Below, piece by piece: positions 53,701-60,468 of a DNA stretch of 64,000 nt; position 1 is the stretch's first letter, and the number at the start of each line of letters is the position of its first letter. The stretch is from Prevotella sp. (GTDB taxonomy: Bacteria; Bacteroidota; Bacteroidia; Bacteroidales; Bacteroidaceae). The notes beneath the pieces were generated by a model that was not told the origin of the DNA, made no database searches, and saw only the letters and a program-made list of their open reading frames with translations. Position numbers and translations under genes: made by a program. The stretch covers positions 1-64,000 of the forward strand of contig JAFZSI010000041.1 of the NCBI GenBank assembly GCA_017619445.1, in the 5' to 3' direction.

Positions 53701-56700
53701 GGTGGTAGTGATTTCGAGGTTCTTCAGCGTCACATAGTTGGCCTGATAGAGCGTCACCACACCATAGTCCTTCTTGTGCTGGTCGTCGCTATAGCCGGCG
53801 GTGGTGTACTGGTTGTGGTAAATCTTCACGTCGCGCTTTCCACTTTCACTTTCAAGGGTAAGCGTGTTGACGCTGCCCATACCCATGATGTAAGGAATGC
53901 GCACCTTCTCGTTGTAATCTCCAGCCTTGATTTTCAGCGTTACAGGTCCTTCCATACCCAAAGCAGCGATGGCGTCAATGGCTCCCTGAATGGTAGCATA
54001 GTCGCCGCCTTCACCCACGGTGTAGGTACCGCTTTTACCTCTGGTCACGGTGATGGTAGCGGCAGCGGGCTCTGTGACGTCAATAGATGAACCGTTAACC
54101 ACGATGCTGTTGAGCTTTGCTGTGGCAGTCTGTCCTTCGGTGGCGGTGGTCTTCACGTCGTAAGTCACCCAGAAATAGTAGGTACCGGTATTTGTGATGG
54201 AATAGCTTTCGCTAAACGTCTCGTTAGCTGAGAACGATGTTGTGGTGCCTGTCTGGTAGATGTGGTAACCATCCACGGCTGCACCGTCTGTGCCAGTCAG
54301 GTTGAATGCCGTGATGCTGGCCGAATTCAGTTCGCCCTTGGCTTCTACCATTACCTTCAGCATCTTTATGTCGGTCTGTCCTCTCAGCACTTCGCTGATG
54401 CTGATGTCTTCGGTGGTAACGCCTGTAACAACCACAGCCGTTTTCTTGTAGCCTTCAGCTTGAATAGCGAAGTTGGGTTTGATGTAACTGCCCTTGCCGA
54501 CATACTTGATGGTCACGGGACCATCGACAATGATAGGATTGAATGGTTTTGAGGCCCCCTTATTGTCCATCAGGAGTTTCTCGTCGTTTACCTCGCTTCC
54601 CTCATAAATATATAGGTATGCAGTAGAGGCGAGGTTTATGCTCTGGCAGGTAAGCTTGATGCTTTCTGCATCACCTGTGGGAACAAACGTAATGGTAGCC
54701 TCCACACCGTCGGCACCGTCGCCCTCAGGACCACCATCATCATAGATGGCTACGGTCTTACCAAGGCCGAGGTTGAGCGTACCGTGGTTGCCGTCGGTCA
54801 TCAGTATCTGGTTCTTCAACGTGCGGGCTCCATCGGGGTCGCCAGCAGTTGCTGCAACAGCATTGCCGCCCACAGTCACATTGACCACCTTTGCATCGAT
54901 GGTCTGGTTCTCTGTGGCATTCTCGCTTACATCTACTTTAACTGTGAATGCGTTGTCGCCCTCGCTGAGTGTGACGGCTTCGGTGAAGGTAACGTTGACC
55001 TCTGCTGCGGCAGTGGCCTCGCCAAGCTTGGTGTCATTCTGCCAAACAGAAACCATCGTCAGATTGGCTTGAGTATCCTTCAGGTTCAGCTTCATATTGC
55101 TCATGGCCAACGGATTGAGGTCACCCTCGGTCTTCACATTGACGTTCAGCAGTTCCTGGTTGGAAGCTCCGATAGAGGCATCGGCGGTGGAAGCCTGCGT
55201 TACAACAATGTCGGTCACAGCCATCGGCTTCGACTGGTATTCGCTCACGGTTGATTTCCAGCCATTGCCTGTGTAAGAACTGTAAGATGTGTTAGGTGAG
55301 AACACAATGGTTAATGCGCCGTCAGCAGCTGTAGAACGCACGATGCTGCCTGGGCCAACACTCTGGTCGGCGTTGGAAGTAAGCTCCCACAACTTGGTAC
55401 CACTTGTTCCTTGTCCTGCATAGATGGCAAACTTGGCCTTTGTGCCATACGAACTGCTTGCGTAATAGACATCAAACTCGCTGAAGTCTATCTGGCAAAC
55501 CATGCCTTCATGCTTGGGTATGAAGATGTTTGTGCGCGTGTCGGTGCCATACTCATATTTGGTGGAGTACTCACTGGTTGGTTTCGTCTCAAAAGCTATT
55601 GAACCGTTCACCGTCTTCGTGACTGTTCCCTGGTTAGCATGACTGAGTACGATGTTGTTCACCGTGCGCTCTGTGGTAGTGGGCGAAGAGAGCGTTTCGG
55701 TCTTGGCAGCGCCGTTCACCAATGCTGTGACACTCAGTAGCTTGGCACTTACTTTCTGGTCGTTTACTGCCTCATCGCTGATGTCGTACTTCAGGGTGAA
55801 CGTGTTATTACCCTCTGTGAGTGTCTGCTGTGGGTTGAGCGTTATTTCGAAGTTTGCGCTGCTGATATTTGCTTCACCCACCTTTGTGGAGCCGAAATAG
55901 AGGGCGGCCTTGGTGGCGAGCGCATAGTTGTTGCCAGCCGAGAATGCCATCTTTGTCACCTTCATGGCAGGCTCGGTATTTACCGCAGCGACATTTATGG
56001 TCAGCATGTCCTGGTTTTCGTCACCGGCACAAACTGTCTCGGCAGAAGCTGCCGTTACAGAAATACCGTCGAAGTCCATCGGTACTGGCTCAAACAGGCT
56101 CACCGTTGCCTCCCAGCCAGCATATTCGTAGGTCTGTTGAGCAGCAGTAAGCACAACGGTCAGCGAGCCATCCTCAGCTGTGGAGCGAACAAGTCCGCTC
56201 TCGCCACTGCGGAAGGTCTTCAGCAAGTTGGTCGCAGCCGTGCTCTGTCCGTTATACACTTTAATTGACTGGTAATACTCGGTACCATTGTTTAGGGTGA
56301 TGGTTGAGAAATCCACCATTACCTTCTTGCCGCTTACACCCGAGAGGAATGTCACCTGACCAGAAGCAGTACCCTTGATAGTGCCGTCGGCACCACCTTC
56401 ATCGAAGAACTGCAGCGGTGTCTCCGTGACGGTAATGGTCTGCGGTGTAGAGCTCATGGTGACCAATGCGGGATTTGTCACTTCCACGCTTGTGCCTGCA
56501 GTGAACGGCGAGATGCCTGCGGTTATAGCAGCAGTCGTTATCTTCGTTACATCCACCTGCACCTTGGCACCTACGTCTGCTGTACCCAGGATGTCACCCT
56601 TGATGATAAACGTTGTTGTTCCGTCGGCGAGCGCCTCGTTCAGCGTGAATTTATAGCCGCTGCCATCAGCCGAAACGGTAGCATCCACCTGTGTGTCGCC

Positions 56701-57462
56701 TTTGAACAGCTTCAGGGCCGTGGCATCAACTACGCCCTGGTTCTTGGTCATCGTAAAGTAGATGCCCGTCACATTGTCGGGATTCATGATGCCCGTAGCC
56801 GTAACGTAGGCATTGGCCAGCGCCACATTCTGCTTAGAAGTGGGCGAAGCCACCACGCCGTCGTAGTTGCTCCCTGCACCGGTGACAGTCATGTTCTCAA
56901 GCGTGACTACCTTCACCGTGGCTTTCCAGCCCTTGCATTTCTTTGCATAGACATAGATAAAGCCTACGGCCATGCTGCCGTCTGCAGCTTGCGAGATGTA
57001 GGTCTCTGGAGTTGTCGAGGTATAGGCCTCACTATTTACCGTTCCACCACGGGTGACGAGCACATCGCCCTCAGGCAGTTGTGAATTCTTATTCACTTGA
57101 CTGGCCTGAGTTGCCCAAGTGAAGCCAGAGTCATCAGGCGTTCCGCTATACACCTTCATAAAGGCTGGATAATTACCTGACGTCATGTCAGGAATGATGT
57201 CAATCTCCTCAAAGGTGATTTGGATTGACTTTCCCGCCTCTTGGGGCGTGAACACCGTCAACGACTGTGAGTTACTGCTACTCGCCGAAGGGATATCCTC
57301 CGCCCCTTTGAAGTCGTAGAACGTAATCACCTCGTCGGTAGCCACCGTGATGGTTTGTTTTCCGAATTGCAGCTGGTTCACTTCGCGGTCTGCCCATGCC
57401 CCGAGGGGTACAAGCAACAGAAGCGCTAATGTCAGCCACAACGATTGTTGTTTTTGCTTCAT
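50731..57462 (-). CDS. Giant secreted multidomain protein with DUF4465 domain, under a cobalamin riboswitch
   Basis: 2243 residues with a signal peptide (1-24, ending GAWA). Residues about 30-1010 hold four CUB-like units (for example ITFYDFKGAEDIPSAS; LQFFDEGGADGTIKG; VAIYDDGGPEGDG), alternating with domains like the BNR-associated N-terminal family (NQELLNVNVKTEGDLNPLAM, EGDNAFTVKVDVSENAT); one of these units precedes the helix. Residues about 1145-1605 are a parallel beta-helix starting YTVGEGGDYATIQGAIDAIA. Then come Fn3-like and PKD-like parts (to about 1805), a DUF4465 domain (about 1810-2052; DFEYLYLEDESYWAGPD, NYGVFYGD, YYVQDWKYVDLSSLG) and a C-terminal sorting-like end (YNLNGQRVDGSYKGV). 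The leader contains a cobalamin riboswitch. I infer a surface protein that may bind cobalamin. Confidence 0.88.
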   Translation of the reverse strand: MKQKQQSLWLTLALLLLVPLGAWADREVNQLQFGKQTITVATDEVITFYDFKGAEDIPSASSSNSQSLTVFTPQEAGKSIQITFEEIDIIPDMTSGNYPAFMKVYSGTPDDSGFTWATQASQVNKNSQLPEGDVLVTRGGTVNSEAYTSTTPETYISQAADGSMAVGFIYVYAKKCKGWKATVKVVTLENMTVTGAGSNYDGVVASPTSKQNVALANAYVTATGIMNPDNVTGIYFTMTKNQGVVDATALKLFKGDTQVDATVSADGSGYKFTLNEALADGTTTFIIKGDILGTADVGAKVQVDVTKITTAAITAGISPFTAGTSVEVTNPALVTMSSTPQTITVTETPLQFFDEGGADGTIKGTASGQVTFLSGVSGKKVMVDFSTITLNNGTEYYQSIKVYNGQSTAATNLLKTFRSGESGLVRSTAEDGSLTVVLTAAQQTYEYAGWEATVSLFEPVPMDFDGISVTAASAETVCAGDENQDMLTINVAAVNTEPAMKVTKMAFSAGNNYALATKAALYFGSTKVGEANISSANFEITLNPQQTLTEGNNTFTLKYDISDEAVNDQKVSAKLLSVTALVNGAAKTETLSSPTTTERTVNNIVLSHANQGTVTKTVNGSIAFETKPTSEYSTKYEYGTDTRTNIFIPKHEGMVCQIDFSEFDVYYASSSYGTKAKFAIYAGQGTSGTKLWELTSNADQSVGPGSIVRSTAADGALTIVFSPNTSYSSYTGNGWKSTVSEYQSKPMAVTDIVVTQASTADASIGASNQELLNVNVKTEGDLNPLAMSNMKLNLKDTQANLTMVSVWQNDTKLGEATAAAEVNVTFTEAVTLSEGDNAFTVKVDVSENATENQTIDAKVVNVTVGGNAVAATAGDPDGARTLKNQILMTDGNHGTLNLGLGKTVAIYDDGGPEGDGADGVEATITFVPTGDAESIKLTCQSINLASTAYLYIYEGSEVNDEKLLMDNKGASKPFNPIIVDGPVTIKYVGKGSYIKPNFAIQAEGYKKTAVVVTGVTTEDISISEVLRGQTDIKMLKVMVEAKGELNSASITAFNLTGTDGAAVDGYHIYQTGTTTSFSANETFSESYSITNTGTYYFWVTYDVKTTATEGQTATAKLNSIVVNGSSIDVTEPAAATITVTRGKSGTYTVGEGGDYATIQGAIDAIAALGMEGPVTLKIKAGDYNEKVRIPYIMGMGSVNTLTLESESGKRDVKIYHNQYTTAGYSDDQHKKDYGVVTLYQANYVTLKNLEITTTDLNYKAVVMVKDESRHATIDNCYLHTGIYASTTGDGPALVGHTIIDEENKNNDYLTVKNCLLEGGKYGVYMGGTSYVSLPMEVGGVVEGNTFKNNGRFMMYAYDELGVKIRNNTFIIDDASVYLSNGVIDLNVRKEYSESTEITGNIFNLASSSTLTAIYVRQIEGTAAAPAIIANNVVNLASANASCTPFKFSGAKQKYVNIANNTFRMTGTNGGAAFWVSSALSDGYGNVNVVNNIIQNKTNGYAVNLYNDANLDASKISFQNNLITTTGTTFFRAASSTTGDFAAFVTATGATNCVNKQVTFASDDILMPANNLDGDLLTAQSLNYVTTDITGKARPASSITIGAYEFDATDAVPAMTEGWPTVSVSGTETSMDATISIKADALGRAFLIVKAQGETAPTIEEVAASTTKTTIQADKEASMNWSNLQENTSYVAYIVLQSVRGTNGSLISKEFVTSEQPVELMVVCSEPVTTVTAGNDATLKVIVGSGKAPFTVSWMDQKHNVVGESFESELLGEEISMSFTPERSGDYVVTVTDAQNKVETDTCRVVIRGAAQVADFEYLYLEDESYWAGPDWKGEQEESLYGPIEFQGSFVSGSYSFANNHIPDYNSWNGYAYTNRTSNGYAELSDMYNATTGGAHTGENYGVFYGDAMGLSPATITVLNNPNGQVIPGFYITNAAYAVDAILNGDGNFNKGETDGQGNVVYDSEGNVVGIEEFHKGDFLKLTITADNGEEVEFYLADYRSDNEDDWYYVQDWKYVDLSSLGTVKELEFSMTSSRTNSWGYTTPLYCCIDDFGAEAPVSLTIKEGMDATTFRCDQALDFTGAEVNAYIAVRKNENTTSLVRVDKVPANTGIVVKGNPGTYDIMTTTEQVTLTQENLLVGTTELYTVSASDVGYVYRFVYSNTTGKTGFQKAKAGQTVSANKAYLRLPTSSSKEFIGFDEMGATGIDNLSVDDNRNGSSYNLNGQRVDGSYKGVIINHGKKYIRK

Positions 57463-57540
57463 AAGATTACCTTTTTAATGAATACTATGATTAGGTTTTG
57501 ATGTATTCAAGCAATCAAGGCCATTACACCCTTTGCAACT

Positions 57541-57567
57541 CCCTCCCTTGGGGAGGGTCGGGGTAGG
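57541..57567 (-). repeat. CCCTCCC/GGGAGGG palindromic repeat, copy 2
   Basis: CCCTCCCTTGGGGAGGG then TCGGGGTAGG, inverse of the copy at 32971. It lies in the leader between riboswitch and start codon. Confidence 0.75.
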
Positions 57568-57636
57568 TTTCGGGGTAGGTAACCCCTACAACACCACAAT
57601 TGGCATACTCATTACTTGAGCTGCCATACCCTTACA

Positions 57637-57667
57637 CCCTCCCTTGGGGAGGGACGGGGTGGTTTCG
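57637..57667 (-). repeat. CCCTCCC/GGGAGGG palindromic repeat, copy 3
   Basis: CCCTCCCTTGGGGAGGG then ACGGGGTGG. Together with copy 2 this puts two strong GC hairpins in a leader that is already regulated by a riboswitch. Confidence 0.75.
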
Positions 57668-57693
57668 TTTCTATTTACATCAACTGTTTTCAT

Positions 57694-57724
57694 CTCGCTG
57701 CCTAACCCAGGAGGCACTGGCGAG
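57694..57724 (-). promoter_or_regulatory. Possible expression-platform hairpin of the riboswitch
   Basis: On the minus strand CTCGC (57724-57720) pairs with GCGAG (57698-57694), and TGCCT pairs with AGGCA inside it. The 5' arm shares CTC with the 3' strand of the riboswitch closing stem (57727-57722), so the two structures exclude each other. No T-tract follows, so any effect would not be simple intrinsic termination. Confidence 0.5.
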
Positions 57725-57922
57725 AACTCTTGTGACATCAGGCAGGTCTTCTGACTTCGTTGCCCAATGACGAACGCCTTCCCGATTGGTTTTCAGTGGC
57801 TTTCAGTTCGTCATCTGATAAGGAACAACTTACAGCTGCCGGACAGTTCGGGATTTTCACCCGATTCCCTTTTACTTGTCTCAAACACTTTTACTTGCTT
57901 GGTTGCAACTCTTCGTGTTCTC
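57722..57922 (-). ncRNA. Cobalamin riboswitch
   Basis: Minus-strand RNA with the core elements of the cobalamin class in order: closing stem GAGAAC (57922-57917) with GTTCTC (57727-57722); GGGAATCGGGTGAAAATCCC then GAACTGTCC (57869-57841); GGCAGCTGTAAG; GCCACTG; GGGAAGGC; and the end box AGTCAGAAGACCTGCCTGA (about 57755-57738). These match the consensus closely. It lies 260 bases before the start codon of the 2243-residue protein and normally represses when adenosyl- or other cobalamin is present. Confidence 0.95.
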
Positions 57923-57941
57923 CGACAACCTAATGCAATTG

Positions 57942-57972
57942 CAAAGGTAGAGCTTTTATTTCATCTGACAAA
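57942..57972 (-). promoter_or_regulatory. Promoter for the riboswitch transcript
   Basis: On the minus strand TTTG (57972-57969), 19 bases, then TACCTTTG (57949-57942). The start would be about 57935, just before the aptamer. Confidence 0.8.
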
Positions 57973-58134
57973 ACAATCTGACGAATTTTTATACATAAAA
58001 AGAAAATTACCTACTAACACATGAAAGGGGATACTCCCGAAACAGAAGTACCCCCCCGTAGAGTTAGAGTCCACGCAGGCTTTCCCACATGGTTTACTTT
58101 ACCACAAGCTTCTTCATTTTGTTTTCAGGAGTGC

Positions 58135-58600
58135 TCACTTATCCTTTAACAATACATCGTCTATTTCCTGCATAATGCGTTCTGTCTGCTTGAGCACATA
58201 GATAATGCGCTTATAATGCATCACATCCTCGAAACTGAGGGTAAGCCCTTACGGTCTTTGAGCCATTTCTGAGCAGGCTGATAGCCGCCAATATAGAAGT
58301 TCCAAGCTGATTCTGGTACACCCTAGTAAACTGCTCCTTATGACCATGAGGGTTGCGACCGCCAAGGTCATTGTCGCCAATATCTTTTGCCTCAATATAG
58401 AACACAGGCATACCGTCCTTACGACTGGCGATATAATCAGGCGCACCGCACTTCTCCCTTTTAGGTTCGTTTACGATACGGAGTTTGGGCAAAAGGCTTT
58501 GCATTAATTGTTCCAAAGCACCTCTATAGGTGTGTTCCGTTGCATTACCTGCGCGATATTTCTGATTGACGGTGCTTTCAGGTCCATAATGAGATTCAGC
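58135..58600 (-). pseudogene. Remnant of a type IIG restriction-modification gene
   Basis: On the minus strand the frame from 58600 reads YRAGNATEHTYRGALEQLMQ, LRIVNEPKREKCGAPDYI, VFYIEAKDIGDNDLGG and HGHKEQFTR, the N-terminal PD-(D/E)xK nuclease part of type IIG enzymes (motif PD..EAK). A stop codon lies directly upstream and no start is available. Near 58325 another frame takes over with SAWNFYIGGYQPAQKWLKDR, and a further one-base shift near 58240 gives LSFEDVMHYKRIIYVLKQTE to a stop at 58137-58135, typical of the C-terminus of such enzymes. About a thousand residues between are missing: an internal deletion plus frameshifts. It is not functional. The gap 58601-58784 shows no gene; 57973-58134 likewise. 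Confidence 0.75.
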
Positions 58601-58784
58601 TTATTGTTTGGTTGTTAATCTAAGGATTCTTGCTTGCTAATATAAACAATAATTCCGAAAGCAAATACCTTATGCTTGGGAAATTGAAGAAAAACTTCTG
58701 AAAATGCACAAGCATTTTATTATTATTCTGTTTTTTTGTGGTCTAAATTGATTAATACTTTAGTGATGGACAAGACAAAATCTT

Positions 58785-58904
58785 AGTTCGGGCGGATTTG
58801 TAATCCGAGCGTATTGAATATAAGCATCTTTGATGCGAAAAAATACATTTAAGCGGATTGAAAATCCTGATACTTAATGCTGTCGGATTACAAAATCCGC
58901 CAGA
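58785..58904. repeat. REPIN-like inverted pair of small palindromes
   Basis: Four small hairpins stand in a row: CGGATT-TGT-AATCCG (58793-58807), GCATC-TTT-GATGC (58824-58836), GGATT-GAA-AATCC (58855-58867) and CGGATT-ACAA-AATCCG (58884-58899). The outer two with their flanks are inverted copies of each other (TTCGGGCGGATTT against TTCTGGCGGATTTT), so the whole can fold as one large hairpin. It lies 78 bases past the end of the IS200/RAYT-like gene. Confidence 0.75.
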
Positions 58905-58981
58905 ACAAAGGGGGGAGATTGCGCTTCCAGCACGTTGCTTTGTGCCCGTAAACCGCTGCTTTATGGATGCAGGGCAATGGT

Positions 58982-60106
58982 TTATTGCTCGCAAATCATT
59001 CTGGCCATGTCGTTGAGCGAGAGGCATTGGTCGCGCCGGATAGTGAGGCGTTCGTTGTGGTGCTCCCAAGGAGCGAGCAGGAGGAGCTGGCCTCGCTGAC
59101 AGGCTTCCATGCGTTTGCCGCCGGGTTTGGCCAGGTCTGTGAAGCCGTTCTCCTGGAGGATGATGAGGGGGAGGCCCTCGTCGAAGGCGGCGCGCATGAC
59201 CTGTTTCTCGCCCTTGGAGATGCTGGGCGACACCAGCACGGCTCCCTGACGGGCTTGCGAGAGCCACCAGGCCTGCCGCTCGGCTATCTCTTTGTCGGTG
59301 AGGCGGCGGGAGCATTGCACCTGAAGGCGCACGGGGCGGCTGAGGAGGAAGCGGTTGCCGATGGCGGAGAATTGCTGGGTGCCCACCGTCAGTCCTCGCT
59401 GTACGCGGAAGAGGTCGGGGTGCTCGCGCTTCATCAGCAGGCGGCGGGGGTTGTCGTGGAGGTAGTCGAGCCAGCGCTGCAGTTGTCCTTGGCGCAGCAG
59501 CAGTTTGTCGTTGTAGCCGAGCGCAAAGAGCAGGCCGCGGCTGGGGTGGCTTTGCTTGGGGCGCGGTCTTGTTTGTTGTGACTGAGTCACAACAGACGGG
59601 ACAGACGGGACGGAAGGGACGGGGGGAACGGAGGGAACGGAGGGAGCAGCAGAGGTGGAGGAGGGAGCGGAGGGAGCAGCAGAGACTGCGGCGGCACTTG
59701 GGAAGAGCTCGCGGTAGGCGCGGTTGCAGCCCGTTTTGAAGCCACGGATGATGCGGCTGAGGTCTTTCTCCATTTTCTCCTTGACAAAGATGATGCCGTG
59801 TAGGTGGTCGGGCATCATCTGCAAGGCAATCATCTCCACTTGGGGGTAGTAGTCGGAAATGCCCCACCACTCGCGTTCCACCCGGCGTCCCAGCTCGCTG
59901 AGCTGCATTCTCGGGGCATCGCTGCTGTCCTGTGGAGCATCGGCATGGCCCACCACCGTTCCGAAAAGGGGGAGCCGTCCTTCGGTAACCATCGTCACCA
60001 TGTATATCTGGCGCCTGGTGTAGTCGTGCCCCACACATCGCCTCAGCATCGACGGTTTTTTGTCGCCTGCAAAGGGTTTCTGGCTCTCATAGACTTCTTT
60101 TTTCAT
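58982..60106 (-). CDS. RAYT-like Y1 transposase domain fused to a Rossmann-like domain
   Basis: 374 residues from ATG 60106; a longer frame (60127) would overlap the -7 box TAACTTTG (60132-60125). Residues about 15-225 resemble IS200/REP-associated tyrosine transposases: RRQIYMVTMVTEGRLPLFG, then the HUH motif in MMPDHLHGIIFV and a candidate catalytic Tyr in GFKTGCNRAYREL. A Pro/Ser/Ala-rich linker (about 133-175) splits this domain. The C-terminal 130 residues (GAVLVSPSISKGEKQVM, GLPLIILQENGF, KPGGKRMEACQRGQLLLLAP) look like a DprA/SLOG-type Rossmann fold. Small palindromes downstream strengthen the RAYT reading. Confidence is lower for the C-terminal part. Confidence 0.75.
   Translation of the reverse strand: MKKEVYESQKPFAGDKKPSMLRRCVGHDYTRRQIYMVTMVTEGRLPLFGTVVGHADAPQDSSDAPRMQLSELGRRVEREWWGISDYYPQVEMIALQMMPDHLHGIIFVKEKMEKDLSRIIRGFKTGCNRAYRELFPSAAAVSAAPSAPSSTSAAPSVPSVPPVPSVPSVPSVVTQSQQTRPRPKQSHPSRGLLFALGYNDKLLLRQGQLQRWLDYLHDNPRRLLMKREHPDLFRVQRGLTVGTQQFSAIGNRFLLSRPVRLQVQCSRRLTDKEIAERQAWWLSQARQGAVLVSPSISKGEKQVMRAAFDEGLPLIILQENGFTDLAKPGGKRMEACQRGQLLLLAPWEHHNERLTIRRDQCLSLNDMARMICEQ
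59583..59695 (-). repeat. Low-complexity repeat inside the RAYT-like gene
   Basis: Repeated GGAACGGAG/GGGACGGA-type units (plus strand) encode the PSVPSVPPVPSVPSVPSV linker. The number of units is likely to vary between strains. Confidence 0.7.
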
Positions 60107-60219
60107 GATGAGCGGTTGTTTTTGCAAAGTTACGTTTTCTTTCTGAAACTGCCACGCCAGGCAGAAAAAGATTTGAAAAAAGACGAAAAATAATGGCGGA
60201 AATCTAAGAGGGCAGGGGC

Positions 60220-60396
60220 TTACTCTTCATCCCAGGGGCTGTGGTGATTTTGGAACATCCATAATCCCTCCTTAGCGTCTGGCTCAAAATCGCCTTCTTC
60301 TTCTGTTTCAGTATCTGCGGTTGCCAGGCATAGCCCGTTGTTGGGATTGTAATATAGTGCCTTCAGCAAAGGAATGATGTATGTTTTCTTTTCCAT
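60220..60396 (-). CDS. Small acidic protein with C-terminal PWDEE
   Basis: 58 residues: MEKKTYIIPLLKALYYNP at the start, an acidic middle (ADTETEEEGDFEPDAKEG), and the end MFQNHHSPWDEE. The plan matches the 60-residue protein at 50552-50734 and, like that one, it follows a large secreted protein on the same strand (73 bases after its stop). No signal peptide or known domain is seen. The short gap 60107-60219 before the RAYT-like gene has a weak CTGCC/GGCAG hairpin (60148-60163). Confidence 0.7.
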   Translation of the reverse strand: MEKKTYIIPLLKALYYNPNNGLCLATADTETEEEGDFEPDAKEGLWMFQNHHSPWDEE

Positions 60397-60441
60397 AGGG
60401 AGTTGGGGAGTAAAGGAGTTGGGGGGTAAAGGAGTAAAGTA
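60397..60441. repeat. Purine-rich GGAGTAAA tract
   Basis: Several units of GGAGTTGGG and GGAGTAAAG between the two genes, as at 26379 and 49102. Confidence 0.7.
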
Positions 60442-60468
60442 GGGAAAGAGATTCTCATAAACTGAGTT

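Noticed and set aside
57767..58024. 85-codon plus-strand frame across the riboswitch
   Set aside because: It is antisense to the conserved aptamer, which fully explains the sequence.
58920..58980. A sixth CTAG palindrome copy beside the RAYT-like gene
   Set aside because: GTTGCTTTGTGCCCGTAAA looks like the flanks of the family, but the CTAG centre and the second arm are missing.
58752..60038. 428-codon frame on the same strand as the RAYT-like gene
   Set aside because: It is a shifted frame of that gene, rich in Pro, Arg and Ala, with no family features. The other frame has the HUH and Rossmann-like motifs.
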